From: CAVRQM01 sp963756975
Lineage (GTDB): Bacteria > Pseudomonadota > Alphaproteobacteria > Acetobacterales > Acetobacteraceae
Length of the DNA: 64,000 nucleotides
Assembly: GCA_963756975.1 (NCBI GenBank)
Contig: CAVWPS010000002.1
Span: 1,674,001 to 1,738,000, forward strand
Direction of reading: 5' to 3'
Shown here: positions 1-8,675 of the stretch, piece after piece
Numbering within the stretch: the first letter of the stretch is position 1
How the letters are laid out: every line of letters starts with the position of its first letter
Notes under the pieces: model-generated
Databases searched by the model: none
Seen by the model: only the letters and a program-made list of their open reading frames with translations
What the model was told of the DNA's origin: nothing
Program-made: the position numbers and the translations under genes

Positions 1-372
1 CTCCGCCGGGTCGATCTGCCGGTCGAGACCAGTCAGGCGATCTACGACCGGATGACGTCCGAACGCGTCCGCGAGGCGAAGGAGGTGCGGGCCCAGGGGT
101 TCGAGGCGGGGGCGCAAATCCGCTCCAAGGCCGACCGCGAGCGCACGGTCCTGCTGTCGGAGGCGCAGCGCGAGGCGCAGAAATCGCGCGGGCAGGGCGA
201 CGCGGACGCGAACCGCATCTCGGTCGCGGCCTACGGCCAAGACCCCGAATTCTACGACCTGTACCGGACGCTGCAGCTGTACCGGACGGCACTCGGTCAG
301 GGCAGCCCGACGATCGTGCTGTCGCCGTCGAGCTCGCTGATGAAATTCTTCGACGCGGGACCGCCGCCATGA
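1..372 (+). CDS. hflC: HflC, C-terminal part (cut by window edge)
   Basis: This is the C-terminal end of the membrane-anchored regulator HflC, which with HflK forms the periplasm-facing SPFH/prohibitin-type complex around the FtsH protease. The frame is open from the first base of the window. It shows the HflC signature ETSQAIYDRM, then a charged helix (SERVREAKEVRAQG) and the ADRERTVLLSEA region followed by RGQGDADANRI, as in the coiled-coil tail of the family. The tail ends LMKFFDAGPPP. The start and SPFH domain lie outside the window, as presumably does hflK. The stop overlaps the next start as ATGA, so the two genes look co-transcribed. Confidence 0.9.
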   Translation, partial: LRRVDLPVETSQAIYDRMTSERVREAKEVRAQGFEAGAQIRSKADRERTVLLSEAQREAQKSRGQGDADANRISVAAYGQDPEFYDLYRTLQLYRTALGQGSPTIVLSPSSSLMKFFDAGPPP

Positions 373-1344
373 GGCGTCTGTTTGTGGCGACACTGTTCTG
401 CCTGCTGCTCGCCGGACCGGCGGGTGCGGTCGACGTGTCGGAGCTGAGCGATGTCGAGCACGACCCGTGCGTTCTGGCGCTGACGGCCCGCAACACGGCC
501 GAGCACGTGGACGCGCCCGACAGCGCGCTGGCCGACGCGTGCGAGGGCGCGCACGGAAACGTTTCTGTCGCCTGGGAGCATCTGACCCGGACCTGGCGGC
601 CGCCCGACATTTCGGGGTCGGGGCCGGGCATGCCGCTCGGGGCCGGCGGCACCTTGCTCGCCGTATTCGCCGTGCTGCTGGCGACGATCGTGCTGCAAAC
701 CGTGCCGTATGCCGTCGCGACGATCGTGCTCGGACGGGGCAGGGGTGCGCGCTGGACGGCCGAGGCCGTGGGCAACGGTGTCGCGCGCCTTGTGATCGGT
801 CTGCTGCTGCTGGGACTTTTGGCGCTGCCGGGTGCCCCCGTGATCGCGGCGATCCTCGTCGTCGTGGCCGTGATCGTGCGGGTGCGGCCGAGGCCGCCAT
901 GGCCCCAATCGCCGTCGGCGCGCCCGTGGGCCGAGATCGTGGCGGGGATCGTCAACGACGCGATCGCGGCATTGCCCGGGTTGCTGGCGGTGGCGCTCGC
1001 GCGCGCGGGGGCTCGCTTGGCTGCTGCTGGCCGGCGTGTTCCTGCCGTTCGTCCTGGCGTTCCCGCCGCTGCTGCGACTGCGCCGCCCGGGGCTGCCGCT
1101 CGGCCTAGCCGCCGCCGTGCTCGCCGGGCTCGCGGGCTGGCTCGGGCTGCGAGACCCGGCGATCGCCGCCGGAACCGTAATCGCCATCGTCGTGGCGTTG
1201 CTGCTCGCGGCCGTCGTTGTCTGGCGGGCCGGGCTCGGCCGCCGCGACCAGCGCGTGGCGCAAATCGGCGGCGCGCAGCCAGATCCGGCCGGGGTTGCCG
1301 GCGGCGAGCTCCTGGGCGATCCGGGCGAAGCCGGCGGGGTTTAG
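369..1344 (+). pseudogene. Membrane protein downstream of hflC, reading frame broken once
   Basis: Unrecognised protein with a signal peptide (MRRLFVATLFCLLLAGPAGA), a short extracytoplasmic stretch with Cys residues, and several hydrophobic helices. The first frame is convincing to about residue 215. The hydrophobic continuation (VFLPFVLAFPPLL and following) is in the +1 frame from about 1020. Removing one T at 1017-1018 joins the halves as ARWLLLAGVFLPF. The length, 976 nt, is one base over a multiple of three. The downstream part overlaps about 240 nt of the convergent TPR gene, so one of the two C-termini is probably not real. ATGA overlap with hflC suggests an operon. The function is unknown. 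Confidence 0.5.
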
Positions 1345-2115
1345 CGCGTAGCTGCGGCCGTAGGCGGCCATGGCGGCGTCCATGTCGCCCGCCGATTGCA
1401 GGCTGCCGCCGAGATCGTGCCAGGTGTCGGCGCGCGAGCCGTCGCGGGACAGCGCATCCCTGAACGCGGCGATGGCCCCGGTGCGGTCGCCCGCCGCCTG
1501 ACGGGCCGTGCCCAAATCGTGGCGAACCGCCGGGTCTGCCGGCAGGAGCGTCGCAGCATGGGCCAGCGCGTCGGCCGCCTCGTCCGCCCGGCCGGATCGC
1601 AGCAGCACTTGCCCGAGCGCATGGGCGAAAAGGCCGTTTTTGGGATGAGCCGCAACCGCCCGGGCCGCCAGCGCCGCGTCGCCCGCCTGCACCAACGCCG
1701 CCGCGTAGGCCCGCGCGATGTTGCCGTCGTCCGGGCGCTGCCGCACCGCTTGGGCGAGGGTTTGGCTCGCGGCGACACAATCACCGGCCGTCAGCAGCAC
1801 CAGCCCGAGTCCGCTCAGGGCGCCGAACAGCGCCGGCTCACGCGCGAGCGCGGCCCGGTAGCTTGCCGCCGCCGCGCCGGTGTCGCCGGTCGCCGCGTGG
1901 ACCCGGCCCATCGCCGCATGATTGGCCGCATCGTCCGGATCGAGCGTTAGCGCCCGGAAGCCGTGCGACCGGGCCTCGTCCGGCCGGCCGGTGTCGGCCA
2001 GCAGCAACGCCAGCATCCGCGCCGCCCCTGCATCGCGATCGTCGCACGCCCGGTACAGGGCTTCGGCGGTCGCGAGGTCGCCCGACCGGTGGGCCGCGAC
2101 GGCGCGCGCGAACAT
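1105..2115 (-). CDS. TPR-repeat protein
   Basis: Predicted 336-residue protein made mostly of tetratricopeptide-like repeats, for example DAANHAAMGRVHAATGDTGA, PDDGNIARAYAAALVQAGD, HDLGTARQAAGDRTGAIAAF and WHDLGGSLQSAGDMDAAM. It has no signal peptide or catalytic domain, so a scaffold or protein-binding role is the most that can be said. ATG at 2115 lies 2 nt beyond the stop of the upstream carboxypeptidase gene, so it is the last gene of the cytochrome oxidase operon by position. The C-terminal 80 residues are low-complexity and charged and overlap the opposite-strand membrane gene, so the true stop may be earlier or the frame may be shifted. Confidence 0.7.
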   Translation of the reverse strand: MFARAVAAHRSGDLATAEALYRACDDRDAGAARMLALLLADTGRPDEARSHGFRALTLDPDDAANHAAMGRVHAATGDTGAAAASYRAALAREPALFGALSGLGLVLLTAGDCVAASQTLAQAVRQRPDDGNIARAYAAALVQAGDAALAARAVAAHPKNGLFAHALGQVLLRSGRADEAADALAHAATLLPADPAVRHDLGTARQAAGDRTGAIAAFRDALSRDGSRADTWHDLGGSLQSAGDMDAAMAAYGRSYALNPAGFARIAQELAAGNPGRIWLRAADLRHALVAAAEPGPPDNDGREQQRHDDGDYGSGGDRRVSQPEPAREPGEHGGG

Positions 2116-2117
2116 GG

Positions 2118-3611
2118 TCAGCCGGGCGGCAGGTAACGCGCGGTCAGATGCGCCTGGAACGCGGTCGCATCGAGCGGCCGGCCGGTCGCCTCGGTCAGCA
2201 GATCGTCGAACCCGAGGCGGCTCCCCTGCGAGTGGACGTGCGTGCGCAGCCAGCCGACCAGCCCGGACAGATCGCCGTCGGCCAACGCGGCGTCGAGGTC
2301 GGGCAGCGCGGCACGGGCGGCCGCCATCAGCTGGGCCGCCGCCATGGCACCCATCGTGTAGGACGGGAAATAGCCGAACGCGCCGTCGTACCAGTGGATG
2401 TCCTGCAGGCAGCCTCGCCGGTCGTCGGGCGGGGTCACGCCCAGATGGCGCCGCATCGCCTCCGCCCACGCGGCCGGCAGTCCGGCGACCTCGAGCTCGC
2501 CCGCGATCAGGGCTCGTTCCAGTTCGAACCGGACGAAGACGTGCGCGGGATAGGTCATCTCGTCCGCGTCGACCCGGATGAAGCCGCGCTCGATCCGGCG
2601 TTGCAGCCGGACGAGGTTCGCCGGCTCCAGCGCCGGCTGCGCGCCGAACGCCGCCTGCAGCGCGCCGGACAGGTAGCCGACGAACGCGTCGCCGCGGCAC
2701 GCCTGCATCTCCATCAGCAGCGACTGGCTCTCGTGCGTCGCCATGCCGGACGCCGCCCCGACCGGCTGGCGGGCGTAGGCGACCGGCAGGCCGCGCTCGT
2801 ACAGCGCATGGCCGCATTCGTGCAGCACGCCCATCAGCGCCGTCGTGACATCGGCCTCGTCGTAGCGGGTGGTGATGCGGACGTCGGTCGGCGTGCCGCC
2901 GCAGAACGGGTGGGCGCTGCGGTCGAGCCGGAAATGCGCGGGCTCCAGTCCGACGCGGGCGGCCAGCATCCGGCACAGCGCCTCCTGTCCCGACGCCGGG
3001 AACGGACCGGTGAGCGGGACCGCCGGGTGTTGCGCCGCCTCGGCGCGGGGGAGCGCGCCGGCGAGCCAGCGCGCGTGGTCCGCGAAGATCGCGGCGACCC
3101 GGTCCGCTCCGGCGCCGGGCTGATAAAGGTCCATCAGCGCGTCGTACGGCGACAGGCCGGTCGCGGCCGAGAGATGGTCGGCCTGGATCCGGACCAGCCG
3201 CACGACTTCGGTCAGCAGCGGTGCGACGGCGGCGAAGTCGGACGCCGGCCGGGCGATCCGCCACGCCTGCTCGCACGCCGTGTTGGCGCGCACCTGCGCC
3301 TCGACCAGATCGGGCGGCACGGCGCTCGCCTGGGTGTGGGCGCGGCGCATGAGGCGAAGGTTCGCGGCCTCCCACGCATCGGCTCGGGCCTCGCCTTCCG
3401 CTTGCGACAGATCGGCTTCCAGGTCGGGCGCGGTCAGCATCTCGTGCCCGATGCCGGCCAGCACCGCCATCTGATCGCCGCGCGCCGGGCCGCCGCCGGC
3501 CGGCATCATCGCCGCCGCGTCCCAGCCGAGCACGGCACCCGCCTCGCCCACGGTCGCGATGCGGGCGAAGCGGGCGGCGAGGCTTGTGTATGGGTCGTTG
3601 GCCTGGCTCAT
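2118..3611 (-). CDS. M32 family metallocarboxypeptidase
   Basis: Cytoplasmic zinc carboxypeptidase of family M32 (thermostable carboxypeptidase Taq type), which releases C-terminal residues from peptides. The 497 aa length is normal for the family. The zinc-binding HEXXH motif is HECGH at residues 264-268, in the family context TALMGVLHECGHALYERGL. Upstream lie the family DVRITTRY segment and HPFCGGTPTD. The terminal region contains IHWYDGAFGYFPSYTMGAM, also characteristic of the family. Its ATG overlaps the SURF1 stop (ATGA), so it is translationally coupled to the oxidase genes, although no functional link to respiration is evident. Confidence 0.93.
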   Translation of the reverse strand: MSQANDPYTSLAARFARIATVGEAGAVLGWDAAAMMPAGGGPARGDQMAVLAGIGHEMLTAPDLEADLSQAEGEARADAWEAANLRLMRRAHTQASAVPPDLVEAQVRANTACEQAWRIARPASDFAAVAPLLTEVVRLVRIQADHLSAATGLSPYDALMDLYQPGAGADRVAAIFADHARWLAGALPRAEAAQHPAVPLTGPFPASGQEALCRMLAARVGLEPAHFRLDRSAHPFCGGTPTDVRITTRYDEADVTTALMGVLHECGHALYERGLPVAYARQPVGAASGMATHESQSLLMEMQACRGDAFVGYLSGALQAAFGAQPALEPANLVRLQRRIERGFIRVDADEMTYPAHVFVRFELERALIAGELEVAGLPAAWAEAMRRHLGVTPPDDRRGCLQDIHWYDGAFGYFPSYTMGAMAAAQLMAAARAALPDLDAALADGDLSGLVGWLRTHVHSQGSRLGFDDLLTEATGRPLDATAFQAHLTARYLPPG

Positions 3612-4264
3612 GTGCGAAGCACCCTTCTCGCGTAAATGCCGAAGACGATCACGAGGTTGAACGCGAAGGCGTACCAGGTGATCGCGTAGTTCAGGTGGTT
3701 GTCCGGCAACTCGGGCGGTGCGCGGGCCGGGTCCGGATTGCCCTCCGGCCCGAGCGCCACGACCGTGAACGGCGGCACCTCGGCCCCGAGCGCGGCCCCG
3801 ACGCGGACCGGATCGAGCGTGAAGAACCGCCGCTTCGCCGGATCGTCCGACACCGACAGCAGGCCGGGATGTTCGGGCGGCCGGACGAAGCCCTCGATCG
3901 TGACCTGGCCCGCCGGCGCCGGCGGCACGGCGTCTGTGGCGACCCAGCCGCGATCGACCAGGACGGGTCCGGCCGGGCGGTCGAGAACGTCCAGCAACTG
4001 CGCGCCCTCGATCTGCCCCTTCAGCGTGTCACGCACCTCGATCGCATACAGCGCCGTGGCGGGGCGAAACACGCCGGTGACCGACACCTTCTGGAACTCC
4101 GAAGGGTTCGGGCCGAGCGGCACGCCGGGGGCCGCCATCGCCGCCGCGATCTGCGCCATGCGGGCGTGTTTCCACGAGCGCCGGTGCAGTTGCCAAGTGC
4201 CGAGCGACACCAGGATCGCCAGCATGAGGACCGTGCTGACGGCTGGCCAAACCAGCCGCCTCAC
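3608..4264 (-). CDS. SURF1 family cytochrome oxidase assembly protein
   Basis: SURF1/Shy1-type assembly factor, thought to deliver heme a into cytochrome c oxidase subunit I. About 218 aa with the family layout: an N-terminal membrane helix (STVLMLAILVSLGTWQLHRR), a periplasmic domain with VLVDRGWVATD, and a C-terminal helix (LNYAITWYAFAFNLVIVFGIY). GTG at 4264 is chosen because it starts just before the first helix and 10 nt after the ctaE stop. A reading frame open further upstream would overlap ctaE and has no family sequence. A TTG at 4270 is also possible. It is the last obvious oxidase gene of the operon. Confidence 0.9.
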   Translation of the reverse strand: MRRLVWPAVSTVLMLAILVSLGTWQLHRRSWKHARMAQIAAAMAAPGVPLGPNPSEFQKVSVTGVFRPATALYAIEVRDTLKGQIEGAQLLDVLDRPAGPVLVDRGWVATDAVPPAPAGQVTIEGFVRPPEHPGLLSVSDDPAKRRFFTLDPVRVGAALGAEVPPFTVVALGPEGNPDPARAPPELPDNHLNYAITWYAFAFNLVIVFGIYARRVLRT

Positions 4265-4274
4265 GACCAAACCG

Positions 4275-5174
4275 CTAAGGGGCTGCGACCGTCGGGCTGG
4301 CACCCCAGAGATAGACCGAGACGAACAGGAACAGCCACACCACGTCGACGAAATGCCAGTACCAAGCCGCCGCCTCGAACCCGAAATGCTGGGTCGGGGT
4401 GAACTGGCCGGCGCGGGCACGGAACCAGCAGACGATCAGGAAGCAGGTGCCGACGATGACGTGGAAGCCGTGGAACCCGGTGGCGAGGAAGAACACCGCC
4501 GGATAGACGCCGCCGCCGACGAATTTGAACGGCGCGTCCGAGTATTCGAGGATCTGGAAGCCGGTGAAGCTCATGCCGAGCAGGATCGTGAGGCCGAGGC
4601 CCATGATCAGCTGCTTGCGGTGCCCGATCAGCAGAGCGTGGTGCGCCCAGGTGATCGTGCAGCCGGACAGCAGCAGGATCAGCGTGTTCATGAACGGCAG
4701 GTGGAACGGGTCGAACGTCTGGATCCCGGCGGGCGGCCACATCGGTGTCGCGGTGCCGAGCACGTGGTCGGGGAACAGCGCGAAGTGGAAGAACGCCCAG
4801 AAGAAGCCGACGAAGAACATGACCTCCGACGTGATGAACAGCGTCATCCCGTAGCGCAGGCCGAGCCGCACGATCGGGCTGTGCAGCCCCTTGGTCCGGC
4901 TCTCGCGCAGCACGTCGCGCCACCACAAGAACATCGTGCCGATCACCACGGCGAGCCCGACATACAGGGTGACGTAGCTGCCGTAATGGGCTGCGAAGAT
5001 GATGCCGAGCACCGTGAGGCCCGCGCCGAGTGCCCCGACCAACGGCCACGCGCTCGGGTTGACGAGATGGTAGGGCTGCTTCAGCCCCGAACTGACATAA
5101 CCATGGTGAATCGGGTGGCCGTGGGAGTCGAGCTCCGGCGCATCGATGGTGGAGGCGTGCGTGTCCATGACCAA
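4275..5174 (-). CDS. ctaE: Cytochrome c oxidase subunit III
   Basis: Integral membrane subunit III of an aa3-type cytochrome c oxidase, 299 aa with seven predicted helices. Recognisable segments are KQPYHLVNPSAWPLVGALGA at the start, RYGMTLFITSEVMFFVGFFW, the helix with LLSGCTITWAHHALL, FLATGFHGFHVIVGTCFLIV and the terminal WHFVDVVWLFLFVSVYLWG. These match the mitochondrial-type subunit, including the conserved Glu in TSEVMFF and the HGFHV loop. It follows ctaG in the operon with a 47-nt gap and precedes surf1. Confidence 0.96.
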   Translation of the reverse strand: MVMDTHASTIDAPELDSHGHPIHHGYVSSGLKQPYHLVNPSAWPLVGALGAGLTVLGIIFAAHYGSYVTLYVGLAVVIGTMFLWWRDVLRESRTKGLHSPIVRLGLRYGMTLFITSEVMFFVGFFWAFFHFALFPDHVLGTATPMWPPAGIQTFDPFHLPFMNTLILLLSGCTITWAHHALLIGHRKQLIMGLGLTILLGMSFTGFQILEYSDAPFKFVGGGVYPAVFFLATGFHGFHVIVGTCFLIVCWFRARAGQFTPTQHFGFEAAAWYWHFVDVVWLFLFVSVYLWGASPTVAAP

Positions 5175-5221
5175 AATCCGTCGGCGGTGTGCGCCGCATC
5201 ATCATCAATCCGCGCGGCTGT

Positions 5222-5833
5222 TCAAGGGCTGGCGGGGTATTTGACCAACGCGGCCCCGGTATACGGGCCGACATGCGGCCCGGCCTTGTCCCACGCACCC
5301 GCCTTCGCCGCGTCGTCGGCCGAGTGGTAGAAGGTGTACGACAGGGTGACGGTGTGGATGTCGGCCGTGTCCGGGTCGGTCGCCATCTTCGGATCGACCC
5401 AAAACGTCAGCGGGAAGTGGACGTGCTGGCCCGGCTGGAGCGTCTGCTCGGTCGTGCAGAAGCACGCGGTCTTGTGGAAGTATTTCCCGACCGTCTCCGG
5501 GGTCACGTTGTAGACGGCGACGCCCACCAGAGGCTCGGCGCTGTCGTTGGCCGCGTGATAGGTCGCGAGCGTCTCCTGGCCCAGCTTGACCGTGACCGCC
5601 GACTGGTCCGGTCCGAACTGCCACGGCAGATGGGCATTCACGTCGGCGTTGAACCGGACGGTCACCGTCTGCGCGACCGTCCCGGTGCTGTCCTTGGCAC
5701 CGATGTCGGGCGTGCCGGCGAACCCGGTCGCGGCACAGAAGGCGCGGTAGAGCGGCACGGCGGCGAACGACATGCCGGTCATGCCGGCGACGATGACGAC
5801 CAGGGCGACGGGAACCAGGCTTTTGCGCATCAA
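5222..5833 (-). CDS. ctaG: Cytochrome c oxidase assembly protein CtaG (Cox11)
   Basis: Copper chaperone of the CtaG/Cox11 family, which inserts CuB into subunit I. At 203 aa it has one N-terminal membrane helix (LVPVALVVIVAGMTGMSFAA) followed by a periplasmic immunoglobulin-like domain. The family copper motif is present as KTACFCTTEQTL (CFC), preceded by VTPETVGKYFHK. The PLTFWVDPKMATDPDT segment and VTLSYTFY are also typical. It lies between the small CoxF-like gene and ctaE, the usual alphaproteobacterial order. Confidence 0.96.
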   Translation of the reverse strand: MMRKSLVPVALVVIVAGMTGMSFAAVPLYRAFCAATGFAGTPDIGAKDSTGTVAQTVTVRFNADVNAHLPWQFGPDQSAVTVKLGQETLATYHAANDSAEPLVGVAVYNVTPETVGKYFHKTACFCTTEQTLQPGQHVHFPLTFWVDPKMATDPDTADIHTVTLSYTFYHSADDAAKAGAWDKAGPHVGPYTGAALVKYPASP

Positions 5834-5864
5834 CGGGATATGGGCGGCGTTCGGCGGGCCGCCA

Positions 5865-6059
5865 CTAACTCGATTGCTCGATGGCGGGATGCGGCGGCGG
5901 GTTCGCGAGCTTGACCATGGTGATGCCGAAGAACAGCCCGATCAGCAGGAGCAACAGCACCAGCAGCAGGATGTTTCGCGGGCCACGAGCGCGAGTGATG
6001 GCGAGCGTCTGCTTGCGCGTCAGATATTCGATCGGCTGCGGCGTCGGATCGTCGCTCAT
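5865..6059 (-). CDS. Small single-helix oxidase-operon protein (CoxF-like)
   Basis: A 64-residue protein with a hydrophilic N-terminus (PIEYLTRKQTLAITRARG) and a single leucine-rich membrane helix (NILLLVLLLLLIGLFFGI). Small proteins of this shape and start sequence lie between ctaB and ctaG in many alphaproteobacterial oxidase operons and are often called CoxF. Their exact role in assembly or stability is not settled. The start ATG overlaps the ctaB stop (ATGA), and ctaG begins 31 nt downstream, so it is clearly part of the operon. Confidence 0.75.
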   Translation of the reverse strand: MSDDPTPQPIEYLTRKQTLAITRARGPRNILLLVLLLLLIGLFFGITMVKLANPPPHPAIEQSS

Positions 6060-7030
6060 GCGAGCAGCAGCCGGTCGGCGGCGATCGCGGCGAACAGCAG
6101 CGTCAGATAAGCGAGCGAGATGCGAAAGCAGGTCCGGGCCGGCCGGTCGCCGGTCAGGCTGAGGCCGGTCGCGTCCTGACGGTCGCGCCAGACCAGGATC
6201 GCCGAGCCGAGGAAAATCAGGCCGAGGATCGCGGCCGAGATGCCGTAGATCGGGCCGGCGACGCCGAACGCCCACGGCAGCAGCGAGAGCGGCAGCAGGA
6301 TGGCGGCATAGACGACCACGTGACGCCGCGTGGTCCGCGCACCCGACACCACGGGGAGCATCGGCACGCCGGCGCGGGCGTAGTCGCCGTGCGCGTAGAG
6401 CGAGAGCGCCCAGAAATGCGGCGGGGTCCAGCAGAACACGATCGCGAACAGCAACGCGGGCAGCAGGCCGATATGGCCGGTCACGGCGGCCCAGCCGATC
6501 ACCGGCGGGAACGCACCGGCGGCCCCGCCGATGACGATGTTCTGCGGCGTCCGGCGTTTCAGCCACATCGTGTAGACGAACACGTAGAAGCAGATCGACA
6601 CGGCCAGGATCGCGCCGGCCAGGATGTTGGTCGCGAGGCCCATCACCACGACCGAGCCGAGTGCCAGCGTCACGCCGAAGCCGAGCGCCTCGGCCGGGGC
6701 GATGTGGCCGGTCGGGATCGGACGTCCGGCGGTCCGGCGCATCACCGCGTCGATATCGCGGTCGTACCACATGTTGATCGCACCGGCGGCACCGGCCCCG
6801 ATCGCGATGCAGAAGATCGCCACGACCGCAAGGAACGGGTGCAGGTGGCCCGGCGCGATGAGCAGGCCCACCAGGCCGGTGAACACCACCAGGGTCATCA
6901 CGCGTGGTTTCAGCAGCGCGAACCAGTCCCGCGTGGTGCTTTCGTAGACGAAGTCCGGGTCGGAACGAGAAAGGGAGGGCACCGGGCCCTCCCCTTCCAT
7001 CTCGCGCGTCTTGACGACGGTTTGGGTCAT
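6056..7030 (-). CDS. ctaB: Protoheme IX farnesyltransferase (heme O synthase)
   Basis: UbiA-family membrane prenyltransferase that adds a farnesyl group to heme b to give heme o, the precursor of the heme a used by this oxidase. About 324 aa. The prenyl-diphosphate binding motif appears as NMWYDRDIDAVMRRTAGRPI (N-x3-D-x3-D). The family opening DWFALLKPRVMTLVVFTG and the second loop YTMWLKRRTPQNIVIGGAAG are also present, with FCWTPPHFWALSLY in the C-terminal half. ATG at 7030 is 19 nt after the ctaD stop. The N-terminal 35 residues are hydrophilic and variable. Confidence 0.96.
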   Translation of the reverse strand: MTQTVVKTREMEGEGPVPSLSRSDPDFVYESTTRDWFALLKPRVMTLVVFTGLVGLLIAPGHLHPFLAVVAIFCIAIGAGAAGAINMWYDRDIDAVMRRTAGRPIPTGHIAPAEALGFGVTLALGSVVVMGLATNILAGAILAVSICFYVFVYTMWLKRRTPQNIVIGGAAGAFPPVIGWAAVTGHIGLLPALLFAIVFCWTPPHFWALSLYAHGDYARAGVPMLPVVSGARTTRRHVVVYAAILLPLSLLPWAFGVAGPIYGISAAILGLIFLGSAILVWRDRQDATGLSLTGDRPARTCFRISLAYLTLLFAAIAADRLLLA

Positions 7031-7049
7031 TTGATTGGCCGGAGCATCC

Positions 7050-8651
7050 TCAGCGGATGCGCGGCAGCTCCTCGAATGTGTGGAACGGCGGCGGGGAGGC
7101 GATCTGCCACTCGAGCGTCGTCGCACCCTCGCCCCAGTAGTTGTCGGCCAGCCGGACCTTCGACGTGAACGTGCGGTAGATGACGTACAGGAAGATCAGG
7201 ACCGAGAACCCGCCGACATAGGCACCGAACGAGGCGACCTCGTTCCAGCCGCGGAAGGCGTCCGGGTAGTCGACGTAGCGGCGCGGCATGCCGTTCAGGC
7301 CGAGGAAGTGCATCGGGAAGAACGTCAGGTTCACGCCGATGAAGCTGACCCAGAAATGCACCTTGCCCCAGAACTCCGGGTACTGGTGGCCGCTCATCTT
7401 GCCGATCCAGTAGTAGAAGCCGGCGAAGATCGAGAACACCGCGCCGAGCGACAGCACGTAGTGGAAGTGGGCCACGACGTAGTACGAGTTGTGCAGGATC
7501 TCGTCGATGCCGGCGTTGGCCAGCACGACGCCGGTCACACCGCCGACGGTGAACAGGAAGATGAACCCGACCGCGAACAGCATCGGCGTCTTCATCTCGA
7601 TCGAGCCGCCCCACATGGTCGCGATCCACGAGAAGATCTTGATCCCGGTCGGGACGGCGATCACGAGCGTCGCCGCCATGAAGTAGGCGCGGGTGTCGAC
7701 CGAGATGCCGGAGACGAACATGTGGTGGGCCCACACGACGAACCCGACGACGCCGATCGCGACCATCGCGTAGGCCATGCCGAGATAGCCGAACACCGGC
7801 TTCTTGCTGAACGTGGAGATGACGTGGCTGATCATGCCGAAGCCCGGCAGGATCATGATGTAGACTTCCGGGTGGCCGAAGAACCAGAACAGGTGCTGGA
7901 ACAGCACCGGGTCGCCGCCGCCGGCCGGGTTGAAGAACGACGTGCCGAAGTTGCGGTCGGTGATCAGCATGGTGATCGCGCCGGCCAGCACAGGCACGGC
8001 GAGCAGCAGCAGGAACGCGGTCACCAGCATCGACCACACGAACAGCGGCATCTTGTGCAGCGTCATGCCCGGCGCGCGCATGTTGAAGATCGTGGTGATG
8101 AAGTTGATGGCACCCAGCAGCGAGCTGATGCCGGCCAGATGCAGCGCGAACAGCGTGAAGTCCATCGCTGGACCTTCATGGAACTCCGAGTTCGACAGCG
8201 GCGGATACAGCGTCCAGCCCGATCCGGCGCCGGTGCCGGTCAGCAGCCCGGCGATGACGAGGCAGAGGGCCGGGACCAGCAGCCAGAACGAGATGTTGTT
8301 CAGGCGCGGGAACGCCATGTCGGGCGCACCGATCATGATCGGCACGAACCAGTTGCCGAAGCCGCCGATCATCGCGGGCATGACCACGAAGAAGATCATG
8401 ATCAGGCCGTGCGCGGTGATGATCGCGTTCCACTGCTGCCCGTCCGCGACCAGGTGGTTGCCCGGGGCGGCGAGCTGCGCCCGCATGATGATCGACAGCG
8501 CGCCGCCGATCAGGCCGGCGAAGATCGCGAACATCAGGTACAGCGACCCGATATCCTTGTGGTTGGTGCTCATCAGCCAGCGATGGACGAAGCCGGGCGC
8601 GTGGCCGTGGCCGTGATCGTCAGCGTGGGCGTCGTGGGTGGTGGCGCTCAT
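7050..8651 (-). CDS. ctaD: Cytochrome c oxidase subunit I
   Basis: Catalytic subunit I of an aa3-type cytochrome c oxidase (533 aa, 12 helices), which holds heme a and the heme a3-CuB centre. Visible signatures are NHKDIGSLYLMFA at the start, GGFGNWFVPIMIGAPDMAFP, the CuB/K-channel segment FWFFGHPEVYIMILPGFGM with the His-Tyr pair, HHMFVSGI, and SYYVVAHFHYVLSLGAVF with the heme ligands. The D- and K-channel sequences mark it as an A-type oxidase. The N-terminal tail is unusually His-rich (HDAHADDHGHGHAPG), which could be a metal-binding tail or just lineage-specific. Confidence 0.97.
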   Translation of the reverse strand: MSATTHDAHADDHGHGHAPGFVHRWLMSTNHKDIGSLYLMFAIFAGLIGGALSIIMRAQLAAPGNHLVADGQQWNAIITAHGLIMIFFVVMPAMIGGFGNWFVPIMIGAPDMAFPRLNNISFWLLVPALCLVIAGLLTGTGAGSGWTLYPPLSNSEFHEGPAMDFTLFALHLAGISSLLGAINFITTIFNMRAPGMTLHKMPLFVWSMLVTAFLLLLAVPVLAGAITMLITDRNFGTSFFNPAGGGDPVLFQHLFWFFGHPEVYIMILPGFGMISHVISTFSKKPVFGYLGMAYAMVAIGVVGFVVWAHHMFVSGISVDTRAYFMAATLVIAVPTGIKIFSWIATMWGGSIEMKTPMLFAVGFIFLFTVGGVTGVVLANAGIDEILHNSYYVVAHFHYVLSLGAVFSIFAGFYYWIGKMSGHQYPEFWGKVHFWVSFIGVNLTFFPMHFLGLNGMPRRYVDYPDAFRGWNEVASFGAYVGGFSVLIFLYVIYRTFTSKVRLADNYWGEGATTLEWQIASPPPFHTFEELPRIR

Positions 8652-8675
8652 GGGGCGTACTTCCTGGTCGGCCGA

